From Ruminococcus sp. AM36-2AA (GTDB lineage: Bacteria > Bacillota > Clostridia > Lachnospirales > Lachnospiraceae): DNA of 64,000 bases. The notes beneath the pieces were generated by a model. The model searched no databases. It worked only from the letters and a program-made list of their open reading frames with translations, and was not told where the DNA came from. Numbering within the stretch: the stretch's first letter is position 1; every line of letters starts with the position of its first letter. Of this stretch, positions 15,385-22,997 are shown piece by piece. The stretch lies in the NCBI RefSeq assembly GCF_003461955.1, contig NZ_QTYB01000011.1:16613-80612 (forward strand). Direction: 5' to 3'. Made by a program: the position numbers and the translations under genes.

Positions 15385-16359
15385 ATGAAGGATAGATTTG
15401 GAAGAGAGATTGACTATCTGCGGATATCCATTACAGATCGATGTAATCTCAGGTGCGTCTATTGTATGCCGGAAAATGGAGTTGTGCAGATCCCGCATGA
15501 AGAAATTCTGACTTATGATGAGATTACCAGAATCAGCAGATGTATGACTGGTTTAGGTATACGTAAGATCAAACTGACCGGAGGAGAACCGTTAATTAGA
15601 AAGAATTGTGCCACACTGGTTCGAATGTTAAAAGAACTTCCTGGCATCGAAAAAGTGACATTAACGACCAATGGTGTATTGCTCGAAGAACAGATAGCAG
15701 ATCTGGCAGAAGCGGGGCTTGATGATATAAATATCAGTCTGGATACTTTAAATGCAGCAGAGTTTGCAAAGGTAACCAGGAGAGAAAGTCTGGATCGGGT
15801 GCTGGAGGGAATCCAGGCGGCATTACAGTATCCGCAGATTGGATTGAAGATTAATTGTGTGCCGGTAGTGGAAGAGCAGGAAAATCTGGTATCGATAGCG
15901 AGACTTGCAAAGCAATATCCGATTCATGTTCGTTTCATTGAAATGATGCCGATTGGATATGGAAAGGATTTTCAGTTTCGGGGAGAAAGTGAAATATGCG
16001 AAATATTAGAGAAAGCATATGGAAGAATGACTCCAATAAAAGAACGATATGGGAATGGACCGTGTCATTATTATAAAATAGAAGAATTTCAGGGTAAAAT
16101 AGGATTTATCAGTGCGATGACGCATAAGTTTTGCGACCAGTGTAATCGTGTGCGTATGACAGCAGAAGGATTTTTAAAAGCCTGTCTGCAATATCAGACT
16201 GGAACGGATTTGAAGAATTTGATGCGTTCAGGATGCACAGATGATGAACTGACAGAGGCAATACAGAAAGTAATATGGGAAAAACCGGTCAGTCATCATT
16301 TTACATCGGAAGAGATTGAGACAGATGAATGTAAATTAATGTCCCAGATAGGAGGATAA
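15385..16359 (+). CDS. moaA: GTP 3',8-cyclase MoaA
   Basis: This 324-residue radical SAM enzyme converts GTP to 3',8-cyclo-GTP. The SAM cluster motif C-x3-C-x2-C is at residues 20, 24 and 27 (D-R-C-N-L-R-C-V-Y-C). The glycine-rich L-T-G-G-E-P-L is present. The C-terminal second cluster is C-x2-C-x13-C (F-C-D-Q-C-N-R-V-R...L-K-A-C). Length and all motifs are normal, although the usual C-terminal GG is followed by nothing beyond I-G-G. It begins one base after the moaC stop, so it is in the same operon and translationally linked. Confidence 0.95.
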   Translation: MKDRFGREIDYLRISITDRCNLRCVYCMPENGVVQIPHEEILTYDEITRISRCMTGLGIRKIKLTGGEPLIRKNCATLVRMLKELPGIEKVTLTTNGVLLEEQIADLAEAGLDDINISLDTLNAAEFAKVTRRESLDRVLEGIQAALQYPQIGLKINCVPVVEEQENLVSIARLAKQYPIHVRFIEMMPIGYGKDFQFRGESEICEILEKAYGRMTPIKERYGNGPCHYYKIEEFQGKIGFISAMTHKFCDQCNRVRMTAEGFLKACLQYQTGTDLKNLMRSGCTDDELTEAIQKVIWEKPVSHHFTSEEIETDECKLMSQIGG

Positions 16360-16365
16360 GGAATT

Positions 16366-16854
16366 ATGAAAGCTGCGATTATTACATCTAGTGATTCTGG
16401 ATATGCAGGAGAGAGAGAAGATAAAAGTGGATCGGTAATCCAGGAAATTTTGGAAGCGAACGATTACGAAGTGGTGCATACCATTCTTTTGCCGGATGAC
16501 AGAAAGATGCTGGCAGATGAGATGGCTCGTATAGCAGATGAGGGAATAGCAGAGCTGATTGTAACTACGGGTGGAACCGGATTTTCGCCGAGAGACTGTA
16601 TGCCGGAGGCAACAAAGGATATTATAGAACGTGAAGTGCCGGGGATTCCGGAAGCAATGAGAGCATATAGTATGACGATTACACCAAGAGCTATGCTCAG
16701 TCGTGCAGCAGCAGGTATTCGAAAAGGAACACTGATCGTGAATCTGCCGGGAAGCCCGAAAGCAGTCAGAGAAAGTCTGGAATATATTATTCCAGCGCTG
16801 GAACATGGATTACAGATCCTGACCGGGGAGGCAACGAACTGTGCCAGAAAATAA
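16366..16854 (+). CDS. mogA: Molybdopterin adenylyltransferase (MogA/MoaB family)
   Basis: The 162-residue product is the normal length for MogA/MoaB. It shows S-S-D-S-G-Y-A-G, the molybdopterin-binding T-T-G-G-T-G-F-S-P-R-D, P-E-A-T and N-L-P-G-S-P-K-A. The enzyme adenylylates molybdopterin before Mo insertion by MoeA. It starts 6 bp after moaA and overlaps mobA by 14 bp. The gene is intact, in contrast to the moeA copy upstream. Confidence 0.92.
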   Translation: MKAAIITSSDSGYAGEREDKSGSVIQEILEANDYEVVHTILLPDDRKMLADEMARIADEGIAELIVTTGGTGFSPRDCMPEATKDIIEREVPGIPEAMRAYSMTITPRAMLSRAAAGIRKGTLIVNLPGSPKAVRESLEYIIPALEHGLQILTGEATNCARK

Positions 16855-17524
16855 TCGGAAAATGCAGACTGATATATCTGAATTAGAAAACGGTCAGTTG
16901 GCAGAACAGCAATTGCCATCAGATTTTACGCTGGTAGTCCTGGCAGGTGGTGCCAGCAGCCATATGGGAAGGGAGAAGTCAGATCTGCTTTTAGATGGAC
17001 AGACATTTTTGGAGATACAGATCGGAAAAGGATGTCAGTTGGGAGCAAAACAGATCTTAATTTCTGGATATCGTGGAACACAGTGTGGGGAAGAGATTGT
17101 GCCGGATCGAATTTCCGGTCAGGGTCCACTTGGCGGTCTGGAGAGCTGTTTTCGAAGGGCAAAGACAGAAAAATGCCTGGTGCTGGGGGTAGATACGCCG
17201 CTGGTACCTGTGGAAGAACTTCAAAATCTGTTGAAGTTCGCAATGGAAAAAGCCGACCAACCGGTGACTATGCTGTGTCATAATGGAAAAGAAGAATCGC
17301 TGATAGCGGTATATGATGCCAGACTTTATAAAGAGATCACAGATTTTCTGGAATCAGGAAGATCATCGGTGTATCGTTTTTTAAATACAGTGGGATATTC
17401 CCTATACCATACCAGTGCACCGGAAAACTATTTTCAGAATATCAATGATCCGGAAATCTATAAGAAAGTCTGCACGGAATGCGAAATTGCTGATATTTTC
17501 ACAAAGGAATCCGTTAAACTATAG
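16841..17524 (+). CDS. mobA: MobA-like nucleotidyltransferase, possibly impaired
   Basis: The 227-residue product starts at GTG 16841 (GGGGAGG 9 nt upstream). MobA attaches GMP to molybdopterin. The glycine-rich loop reads L-A-G-G-A-S-S-H-M-G-R-E-K, so the near-invariant Arg of the G-x-S-x-R-M-G motif is His here; this could lower activity. The G-P-L-G-G-L motif and D-T-P (usually D-M-P) are present. The C-terminal tail Y-F-Q-N-I-N-D-P-E is repeated in degraded form just after the stop (17525-17639). The nearby oxidoreductase type normally carries a CMP-form cofactor, so this protein may serve another enzyme. Confidence 0.8.
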   Translation: MPENNRKMQTDISELENGQLAEQQLPSDFTLVVLAGGASSHMGREKSDLLLDGQTFLEIQIGKGCQLGAKQILISGYRGTQCGEEIVPDRISGQGPLGGLESCFRRAKTEKCLVLGVDTPLVPVEELQNLLKFAMEKADQPVTMLCHNGKEESLIAVYDARLYKEITDFLESGRSSVYRFLNTVGYSLYHTSAPENYFQNINDPEIYKKVCTECEIADIFTKESVKL

Positions 17525-17639
17525 ATTTTTAAATACTGTAGGAATTTTTGTTTGTTATACGGAATCCAATGAGGGATATTTTCAGAATATTAACGATTCT
17601 GATACATATTTAAAGACTGAAGGGTATCTTGTCAATTGT
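17525..17639 (+). pseudogene. Second, degraded mobA 3' end
   Basis: Directly after the mobA stop, in another frame, the sequence reads F-L-N-T-V-G-I-F-V-C-Y-T-E-S then Y-F-Q-N-I-N-D-S-D-T-Y. This matches the end of the preceding gene (F-L-N-T-V-G-Y-S-L-Y-H-T-S, Y-F-Q-N-I-N-D-P-E-I-Y). It is the tail of a tandem mobA copy whose body has been deleted, or a divergent partial duplication. Confidence 0.65.
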
Positions 17640-17657
17640 TAACAATTGACAAGATAC
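17624..17657. repeat. Perfect 34-bp palindrome
   Basis: gtatcttgtcaattgtt (17624-17640) is followed with no spacer by its exact reverse complement (17641-17657). With no loop it is more like a protein-binding dyad or recombination scar than a terminator. Confidence 0.7.
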
Positions 17658-17700
17658 TAAAATGATTATATAATCTCATCTTTGACAGTTGATTAGTTAA

Positions 17701-17740
17701 AAAAGTGCCACAATCCCTGTACAAGGGGTGTGGCACTTTT
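17701..17740. terminator. Bidirectional terminator closing the moa-mob operon
   Basis: aaaagtgccaca (17701-17712) pairs perfectly with tgtggcactttt (17729-17740). T or A tracts flank both sides, so it can terminate transcripts from either direction. Confidence 0.8.
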
Positions 17741-17768
17741 ATCTGCATACACGAAATATAGTAATGTT

Positions 17769-17936
17769 TTATCTCTGCTTACTTTTTTTCTGAATTCCTT
17801 TCATTTTCCGTTTTGTTATGAATTGATAGACCGTTCTGAATCCGCAGGTTTCATGGAGATCGTCAGTGATTTCCTGACGTTCATATACCGGCATGAAGCC
17901 CTGTTCTTCTATATCCGTAAATTTTATGTCTTTTAA
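17769..17936 (-). pseudogene. C-terminal fragment of an IS4/IS1634-type transposase
   Basis: The minus strand encodes M-P-V-Y-E-R-Q-E-I-T-D-D-L-H-E then C-G-F-R-T-V-Y-Q-F and a Lys-rich end. This resembles the C-terminus of IS1634-like DDE transposases as I remember them (Y-x-R-T-D-L-T-D-x-L-H-E, G-F-R-T-D). Only about 55 residues remain; upstream the frame runs into the SDR remnant. The identification rests on recall of the family end and needs a database check. Confidence 0.5.
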
Positions 17937-17938
17937 AG

Positions 17939-18530
17939 TGTGGAGTAATTGCAAATCTGGCAGATGCCAAAGATCGTGCAAGAGGATTTGAAGAAGCTGT
18001 GGAAAAGTTGGGAAATCCTCTGGATATTCAGGTAAATGCAGCGGGAGTACAGCGCCGTCATCCAAGTGAAGAAATTTCCAATGGAAGATTATCAGTATGT
18101 CATTGAAGTGAATCAGAATGCAGTATTTGACTGGTGTCAGAGAGCTGCCAAAAAGTTTATTGCACAGGATAGCAAGGGCAAGATTATAAATATTGCATCT
18201 ATATTATCTTTCTTTGGTGGTTATACTGTTCCGGCTTACGCAGCATCGAAAGGGGCAGTAGCTCAGCTCACAAAAGCATTTTGTAATGAGTGGGCATCAA
18301 AAAAAATTAATGTGAATGCTCTCGCACCTGGGTATATGGATACAGAGATGAACACGGCACTGACAGATCCATCGAATCCACGATATGCAGAAATTACCGG
18401 ACGTATTCCTGCTCACGTCTGGGGAACTCCGGAAGATATGAAAGGTCCTTGTGTTTTTCTGGCATCAGATGCATCCGACTATCTCAACGGAGCAATCATT
18501 CCGGTGGATGGAGGGTATCTCGTAAAATAG
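17939..18530 (+). pseudogene. SDR oxidoreductase, 5'-truncated and frameshifted
   Basis: This remnant of a classical short-chain dehydrogenase (gluconate 5-dehydrogenase/KduD type) lacks the N-terminal G-x3-G-x-G coenzyme motif. It starts near G-V-I-A-N-L-A-D-A and keeps N-A-A-G-V, the active-site region P-A-Y-A-A-S-K-G-A, N-A-L-A-P-G-Y and the end V-D-G-G-Y. A one-base loss near 18080 shifts the frame between H-P-S-E-E and F-P-M-E-D-Y. The 5' break coincides with the transposase fragment, so insertion probably removed the start. Confidence 0.8.
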
Positions 18531-18577
18531 CATAATACAGAAGGCGTATAGGATTATGAAAGGCTTCCGATTAGGTT

Positions 18578-19441
18578 TTAAATGATTTTTCGGATAATAG
18601 CACTTCCATGCAGATCGCATACAGGATCTGCAAACAGGTGGTGTTTCAGGCAGAATTCGTCTACAGCTTTGTTACATCCGGAAAACTGGGTACTGTATAC
18701 GTCATGGATCAGGAGAACTCCGCCGATAGACAGACGTTCATAAAATAGAGGTAATGCAGCAGCAGTTGGAGCATAGAGATCTGCATCTAATGATACGAAA
18801 CAGAAAGTTTCATCGGTAATATCGGAAAAAGTATCCGGAAACCATCCTTTATGGATGATCACATGTGATGGATCAGGCATGATGCGAAGAACAGAATCTA
18901 CATCTGTAGAAGAAAAGTCACCTGTTTTAGCGCGAGACAGATGCCTGGAGGTTTCTACGGCAATATCTTTTTCTGAAAAGCCTTCAAAAGTATCAAAAAG
19001 ATGTATTTTTCGATCTGGAAAGGCTGTACTGATCAGGCAAGAAAAATCACCCTGGAAAACACCAAGTTCTGCCACATCTCCAGGGATATTTTGTTGATGC
19101 ATCTGTTCGGCTAAAAGGCGCATAACCGCAACCCGTGCATCGAACATGCGAAGTGCAGAAGGATCACAAAATGAACCGTGATAGCCCAAGTGCTCCATCT
19201 GCTGCATCATAGAACCACGCCGCTCTTCATCCAATACACCAAGAATAATCAGATCAGGAAGAAGAGCAGCGGCCTTTGATGGAGAACAGATTGGGATATT
19301 ACCAATAAATTGTCCATGTTTGCGCGGATCATTATCGGCAAAGCACATGATCTGATAGGAATTTCCAAGAAGTCGGGCAGTCATCTGCCCAATTTGTCCG
19401 GCACCGAATATAATAGTTTTGTAGACATGTTTTGTCATCAT
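18578..19441 (-). CDS. TylF/MycF-type O-methyltransferase with N-terminal Rossmann domain
   Basis: The protein has 287 residues. Residues 1-95 form a nucleotide-binding-like domain (I-I-F-G-A-G-Q-I-G). From about residue 120 it matches the TylF family of SAM-dependent methyltransferases (G-D-V-A-E-L-G-V-F-Q-G-D-F-S, F-D-T-F-E-G-F, S-L-D-A-D-L-Y, I-H-D-V-Y). The ATG overlaps the xdhC stop by 4 bp (ATGA), so it is the last gene of the four-gene minus operon. Its substrate is unknown. Its presence in a molybdenum-cofactor operon is unexpected and may point to modification of a cofactor, nucleotide or small product. Confidence 0.78.
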   Translation of the reverse strand: MMTKHVYKTIIFGAGQIGQMTARLLGNSYQIMCFADNDPRKHGQFIGNIPICSPSKAAALLPDLIILGVLDEERRGSMMQQMEHLGYHGSFCDPSALRMFDARVAVMRLLAEQMHQQNIPGDVAELGVFQGDFSCLISTAFPDRKIHLFDTFEGFSEKDIAVETSRHLSRAKTGDFSSTDVDSVLRIMPDPSHVIIHKGWFPDTFSDITDETFCFVSLDADLYAPTAAALPLFYERLSIGGVLLIHDVYSTQFSGCNKAVDEFCLKHHLFADPVCDLHGSAIIRKII

Positions 19442-20463
19442 TTCATAGCAGCCTTTCTTTCAGCTCGAACCTGAATCATTTGTCCTGTGATAGATATTGC
19501 GATTTCAGCAGGTGTTTCTGCTTTAATATTAAGTCCCACAGGCGTGATAATACGGTCTAATTCTCGCTCATCGATTCCATACTCTTCTACGAGACGATGA
19601 AATACACCAGCTCTTTTGGCAAGACTTCCAATGACGCCGATATAGCATGCAGGTGTGGCAAGAAGTTGTGCCTGCACAATCGTATCATAGGCATGACCTC
19701 GTGTCATGACACAGCAATAATCAGCATCTGTGATAGAAATGCTCTGATCCAGATGATCAAAATCGCAAAGGATTGTCTCCGCTGCATCCGGGAAAAGAGC
19801 AGGATCTGTAAATTCCGGACGGTCATCCAGAACGATGCAGTGAAAGTCAACACTTGCAAGTATTGGTACCAGCTTTTGTGAAACATGCCCGCCTCCAAAT
19901 ACATAGACAGTTCCGGATGTACCGATTTGTTCTGTAAACAGGTCACAGGTTTCATTGCGATGACGGCATGGTCTTGCAGATAAGGAAGATAAGATGGAAG
20001 AAGGAACATCAGCATTTCCAGTCAATCCATAGGATGCACTGTAAAGACTCATACCGGATGTAGCATGAAGATCACAGATCAGCCAGAAATCTTTTCGTTC
20101 TTTATATAATGTCTCAGCAGTTACTGCAAGTTCCATAATAATAGGGTCATTATGGTCCAGATACTGGAAAAATACGGTAACATCACCACCACAAATCATA
20201 CCGATATTCTCAACATCTTTGCGATTCAACCGGAATTCATGTTCACAGGATTCTTTCTTTTCAAGAATATCAAGCGCCATAAGCTCTGCACGATATTCGA
20301 CAGAACCTCCGCCTATGGTTCCGGCAACTCGGCCTTTTTTTCCAACCAACATACGGGAACCGGCACCTCTTGGCGTTGAGCCTGAGGAAGCAACGATGGA
20401 TGCAAGCACAAGGTCGTTTTCTTTTTGAAATTCTTGTTGTATGATCTGAAATAAAGTTCTCAT
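19438..20463 (-). CDS. xdhC: XdhC family Mo-cofactor chaperone
   Basis: This 341-residue protein has the XdhC/CoxI arrangement. The N-terminal domain (S-S-G-S-T-P-R-G-A-G-S-R-M, G-T-I-G-G-G-S-V-E) is followed by a C-terminal Rossmann fold (V-Y-V-F-G-G-G-H-V-S) and the family end (Y-I-G-V-I-G-S, T-P-A-E-I-A-I-S-I). XdhC proteins bind sulfurated Mo cofactor and deliver it to molybdenum hydroxylases. ATG 20463 is preferred to the longer frame because AGGAGGTG lies 7 nt upstream. It would serve the aldehyde oxidoreductase at 22998 on the other strand. Confidence 0.92.
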   Translation of the reverse strand: MRTLFQIIQQEFQKENDLVLASIVASSGSTPRGAGSRMLVGKKGRVAGTIGGGSVEYRAELMALDILEKKESCEHEFRLNRKDVENIGMICGGDVTVFFQYLDHNDPIIMELAVTAETLYKERKDFWLICDLHATSGMSLYSASYGLTGNADVPSSILSSLSARPCRHRNETCDLFTEQIGTSGTVYVFGGGHVSQKLVPILASVDFHCIVLDDRPEFTDPALFPDAAETILCDFDHLDQSISITDADYCCVMTRGHAYDTIVQAQLLATPACYIGVIGSLAKRAGVFHRLVEEYGIDERELDRIITPVGLNIKAETPAEIAISITGQMIQVRAERKAAMK

Positions 20464-20492
20464 ATAAAACACCTCCTGTAATTTTCTATAAG

Positions 20493-21566
20493 TCATATCG
20501 TCATGTGACAGATGGTCTGTATCATATTTTGCAGATCAAGAGCCTGTTTAAGCTGGCGTTCATGAGATTTCAAAGCTTCTGGACTGTTACATTTACACAG
20601 ACTTTCCGCAAATCGTTTTTCGATGGTTACACGTTCGGTTTCCTGAATCAGTTTATCTGATAAAAAGACGATAGCCGCTTCATTCAGAATTGTCTTCTGT
20701 AAACCATGATGTTGTGAAATAATCTGACTGATTTCAGTATAGCCTAATTGTAAGAAAAGATCACCACCTGTTTTGGTGTGATGTTTTTGAAGTCTGGCAA
20801 TATCATGAAGGAGCGCTCCGGAGCGAATCAGTTTTTTATTAAAAAAGTAACCATGAGATTCCAGCAGATCGCAGAAATGGCAAGCCAATTCAGTCACTGC
20901 ATCACTGTGCGCCTGTACATGATGAGGAAGAGACACCGCATCGCGAAGCATCCGGCATAGTTCGTCATGCAAGTCAGGATGAGGCAGCAGGTAAGTCGAA
21001 TCAGATAAGGCAACATGATCGTTATCGTCTGCGTTCAGATGATAATAGGAACCACATGGAAGACGAAAATACTGTCTGGCATGCTGTTTTGAATCAAGCA
21101 AATACAGATAAGAAGAAATTACATCTGTATGAGCAACAATCGCAATATCACCCTCAGAAGAACGAAGAATCTCATAAATTGCCTGCGAAAAACGCATGCC
21201 AGATGCGAAAGGAGTTTCTGTTCCTGGAATCGGGTAATCAGGATTCATTCCACGTGCTTCATATATGTCCGGCCATCTTTTGCGTATCTCATCAAATGAA
21301 AGACCATCCCATTCTCCCAGATTTCGTTCTGTTAAATCTGAGATAGTGATATGTGGAAGATCAGGTGTGATATGTGCAGCCGTTTCCATAGCTCTTGACA
21401 AAGGACTGCAGTAAACAGCAGTTATTTTATCATCCAGTTCTCCGTGAAGAAGGACTGACTGCAGATGTCCAAGCATAGATAAAGAAAAATCAGTCTGACC
21501 GATACAGTAAGAATGTTCATCTGGATATTGTGGTTTTCCGTGTCGAATAAGATAAAGATTACGCAT
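20493..21566 (-). CDS. Histidine phosphatase fused to an HD domain
   Basis: The protein has 357 residues. Residues 1-185 are a phosphoglycerate-mutase-like histidine phosphatase (L-I-R-H-G-K-P with nucleophile His; second His in A-H-T-D-V). Residues 225-340 are an HD metal-dependent phosphohydrolase (L-L-H-D-I-A-R-L and flanking His). ATG 21566 follows AGAGGA and overlaps the upstream gene by 8 bp. In D. vulgaris DVU_1551 I recall a related fusion that also includes an NTP transferase; here that domain is the separate gene at 21559-22491. Substrate unknown; a nucleotide or cofactor phosphate is plausible. Confidence 0.82.
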   Translation of the reverse strand: MRNLYLIRHGKPQYPDEHSYCIGQTDFSLSMLGHLQSVLLHGELDDKITAVYCSPLSRAMETAAHITPDLPHITISDLTERNLGEWDGLSFDEIRKRWPDIYEARGMNPDYPIPGTETPFASGMRFSQAIYEILRSSEGDIAIVAHTDVISSYLYLLDSKQHARQYFRLPCGSYYHLNADDNDHVALSDSTYLLPHPDLHDELCRMLRDAVSLPHHVQAHSDAVTELACHFCDLLESHGYFFNKKLIRSGALLHDIARLQKHHTKTGGDLFLQLGYTEISQIISQHHGLQKTILNEAAIVFLSDKLIQETERVTIEKRFAESLCKCNSPEALKSHERQLKQALDLQNMIQTICHMTI

Positions 21567-22491
21567 TGAAAAATCCTCTGAAACACTTTTCAAATATTGC
21601 TTCGGAACAGGTACGTGTTTCCTCTGAAAAACGGGCATATCGCTTCAAAAATTCTTCTCCGTATGGTGTCAGCTCACTGTGACTGCCCTTTACACCGCCC
21701 TGACTTCGAATAATCAGCGGTTCATGAAGCTGAGATTCTAATGTATGGATCAGATTCCAGCTGGTGGAGTAGGAAATGTGCATGCGTTCGCAGGCATCAC
21801 GAACAGATCCTGTTTCATGAATCAGTGTAAGCAGCGAATAAAGCTGTTCATCAAAGAAGACCTTTTCCCGTGCCAGCTGAATCTGAATCTCTGAACGGAT
21901 CAGACTTTGATTGTGTGCACGAAGAAGTTCTACATAATCCTCTGGTGTATCCGCATCATGAATGATTCCAGGATCTTCTACATTTAAACAATACATGGGA
22001 GTTCCACAATGTTCTACAGCACCCTTCAGACCAGTGTTTCCATCATTGCTTAAAATGGACTCAATTAATGAGGAACGAATCAGGATCGGATGACCTGGAG
22101 TTCCGTTACAGACCGGAGTGACAAGAGGCTGTCCAAGAGAAAGCATTTGTGTAACGGTATGTGCTGTGAATAGTGGAACATCTACAGGTGTAAAGAGTAC
22201 CGTATCCACTTTGTCTTTTAAATATTCCAGTCCAATCCTGACAGAATCAAACATATGAGTAGTTTCATAGTCCTCATTTCGAAGAAAAATAACATGATTG
22301 GAAGCAAGGTGGCGTTCCAGAGCATCCGCATTGTATCCGGTTACCACCACTATTTTAGAGATTCCGGCCTGCCGGAAGTTATTAATCACACGCTGCGCGA
22401 TGGAAATGGATCCAAGCTGAAGCATGGGCTTGAAGTCTCCCATTCGTGACGATTTCCCTGCAGCTACGATGAGAGCACCTGTCTGCATCAT
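21559..22491 (-). CDS. MocA-like cofactor cytidylyltransferase fused to a ModE-type HTH
   Basis: The protein has 310 residues. Residues 1-190 are a MobA/MocA nucleotidyltransferase (A-A-G-K-S-S-R-M-G with the key Arg intact, T-P-V-D-V-P, P-G-H-P-I-L-I). Residues 200-305 are a LysR/ModE-like winged helix (A-C-E-R-M-H-I-S-Y-S-T-S-W-N, R-S-Q-G-G-V-K-G). MocA makes the CMP form of molybdopterin used by molybdenum hydroxylases, which fits the oxidoreductase next door. The DNA-binding half lacks a molybdate-binding Mop domain. It starts the minus operon and could regulate the divergent promoter region at 22492-22700. Confidence 0.82.
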   Translation of the reverse strand: MMQTGALIVAAGKSSRMGDFKPMLQLGSISIAQRVINNFRQAGISKIVVVTGYNADALERHLASNHVIFLRNEDYETTHMFDSVRIGLEYLKDKVDTVLFTPVDVPLFTAHTVTQMLSLGQPLVTPVCNGTPGHPILIRSSLIESILSNDGNTGLKGAVEHCGTPMYCLNVEDPGIIHDADTPEDYVELLRAHNQSLIRSEIQIQLAREKVFFDEQLYSLLTLIHETGSVRDACERMHISYSTSWNLIHTLESQLHEPLIIRSQGGVKGSHSELTPYGEEFLKRYARFSEETRTCSEAIFEKCFRGFFNA

Positions 22492-22700
22492 AGATACCTC
22501 CTAAAAACAACATTGTACAAATTTGACATTATTATAGCATAAAAAGTGAGGATAAATAGTAAAATTTTTAAATAAAGTAATAAAAACAATATAAAAAAGA
22601 GCGAAAATAGCCAACTAATAATTATTTACAATTTGTAAAACTGTACAAAATTATGATAACATGAAATTATACAAAATAATGTAAACAGGAGAACGTTTCC
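22492..22700. promoter_or_regulatory. Divergent promoter region of the oxidoreductase locus
   Basis: This 209-bp A/T-rich gap lies between the two operons. On the minus strand a TATAAT box lies near 22535. A dyad TTTACA-ATT-TGTAAA occurs at about 22625-22639, and related TGTACAAA or ATACAAA words recur at about 22514, 22645 and 22672. They may be sites for the ModE-like HTH. ggagaacg precedes the ATG at 22701. Confidence 0.5.
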
Positions 22701-22961
22701 ATGGATAAGATTTTTGAAATTACCGCAAAAGAAGTTACGATACAGGTAAAAGATGAGCGCACAGGAGAGCAATACAGTCGGACACTTCCGATTGATTATT
22801 ATGAGAATGCGAATGTTTTAAAACTCAGCGGTGAGAATCTGGACGGAAGCAGCTCTTCCATTGTTTTCTATTCTGTCAGAGGAATGGAAAGACTTAAAGA
22901 TCTGACGGGTAAGGGAGTCGATCATGATCCATGCGGAACACATAAGTCAGAAGATTTGTAA
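22701..22961 (+). CDS. Small conserved-looking protein before the oxidoreductase
   Basis: This 86-residue soluble protein starts M-D-K-I-F-E-I-T-A-K-E and ends D-P-C-G-T-H-K-S-E-D-L. No membrane segment or Cys cluster is seen (one Cys). Spacing to the next gene is 36 bp and codon use resembles the neighbours, so it is probably co-transcribed with the oxidoreductase. I do not recognise the family. Confidence 0.6.
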   Translation: MDKIFEITAKEVTIQVKDERTGEQYSRTLPIDYYENANVLKLSGENLDGSSSSIVFYSVRGMERLKDLTGKGVDHDPCGTHKSEDL

Positions 22962-22997
22962 CATCGGAACGTGTATTTTTTAAAGGAGGAATGAAAC

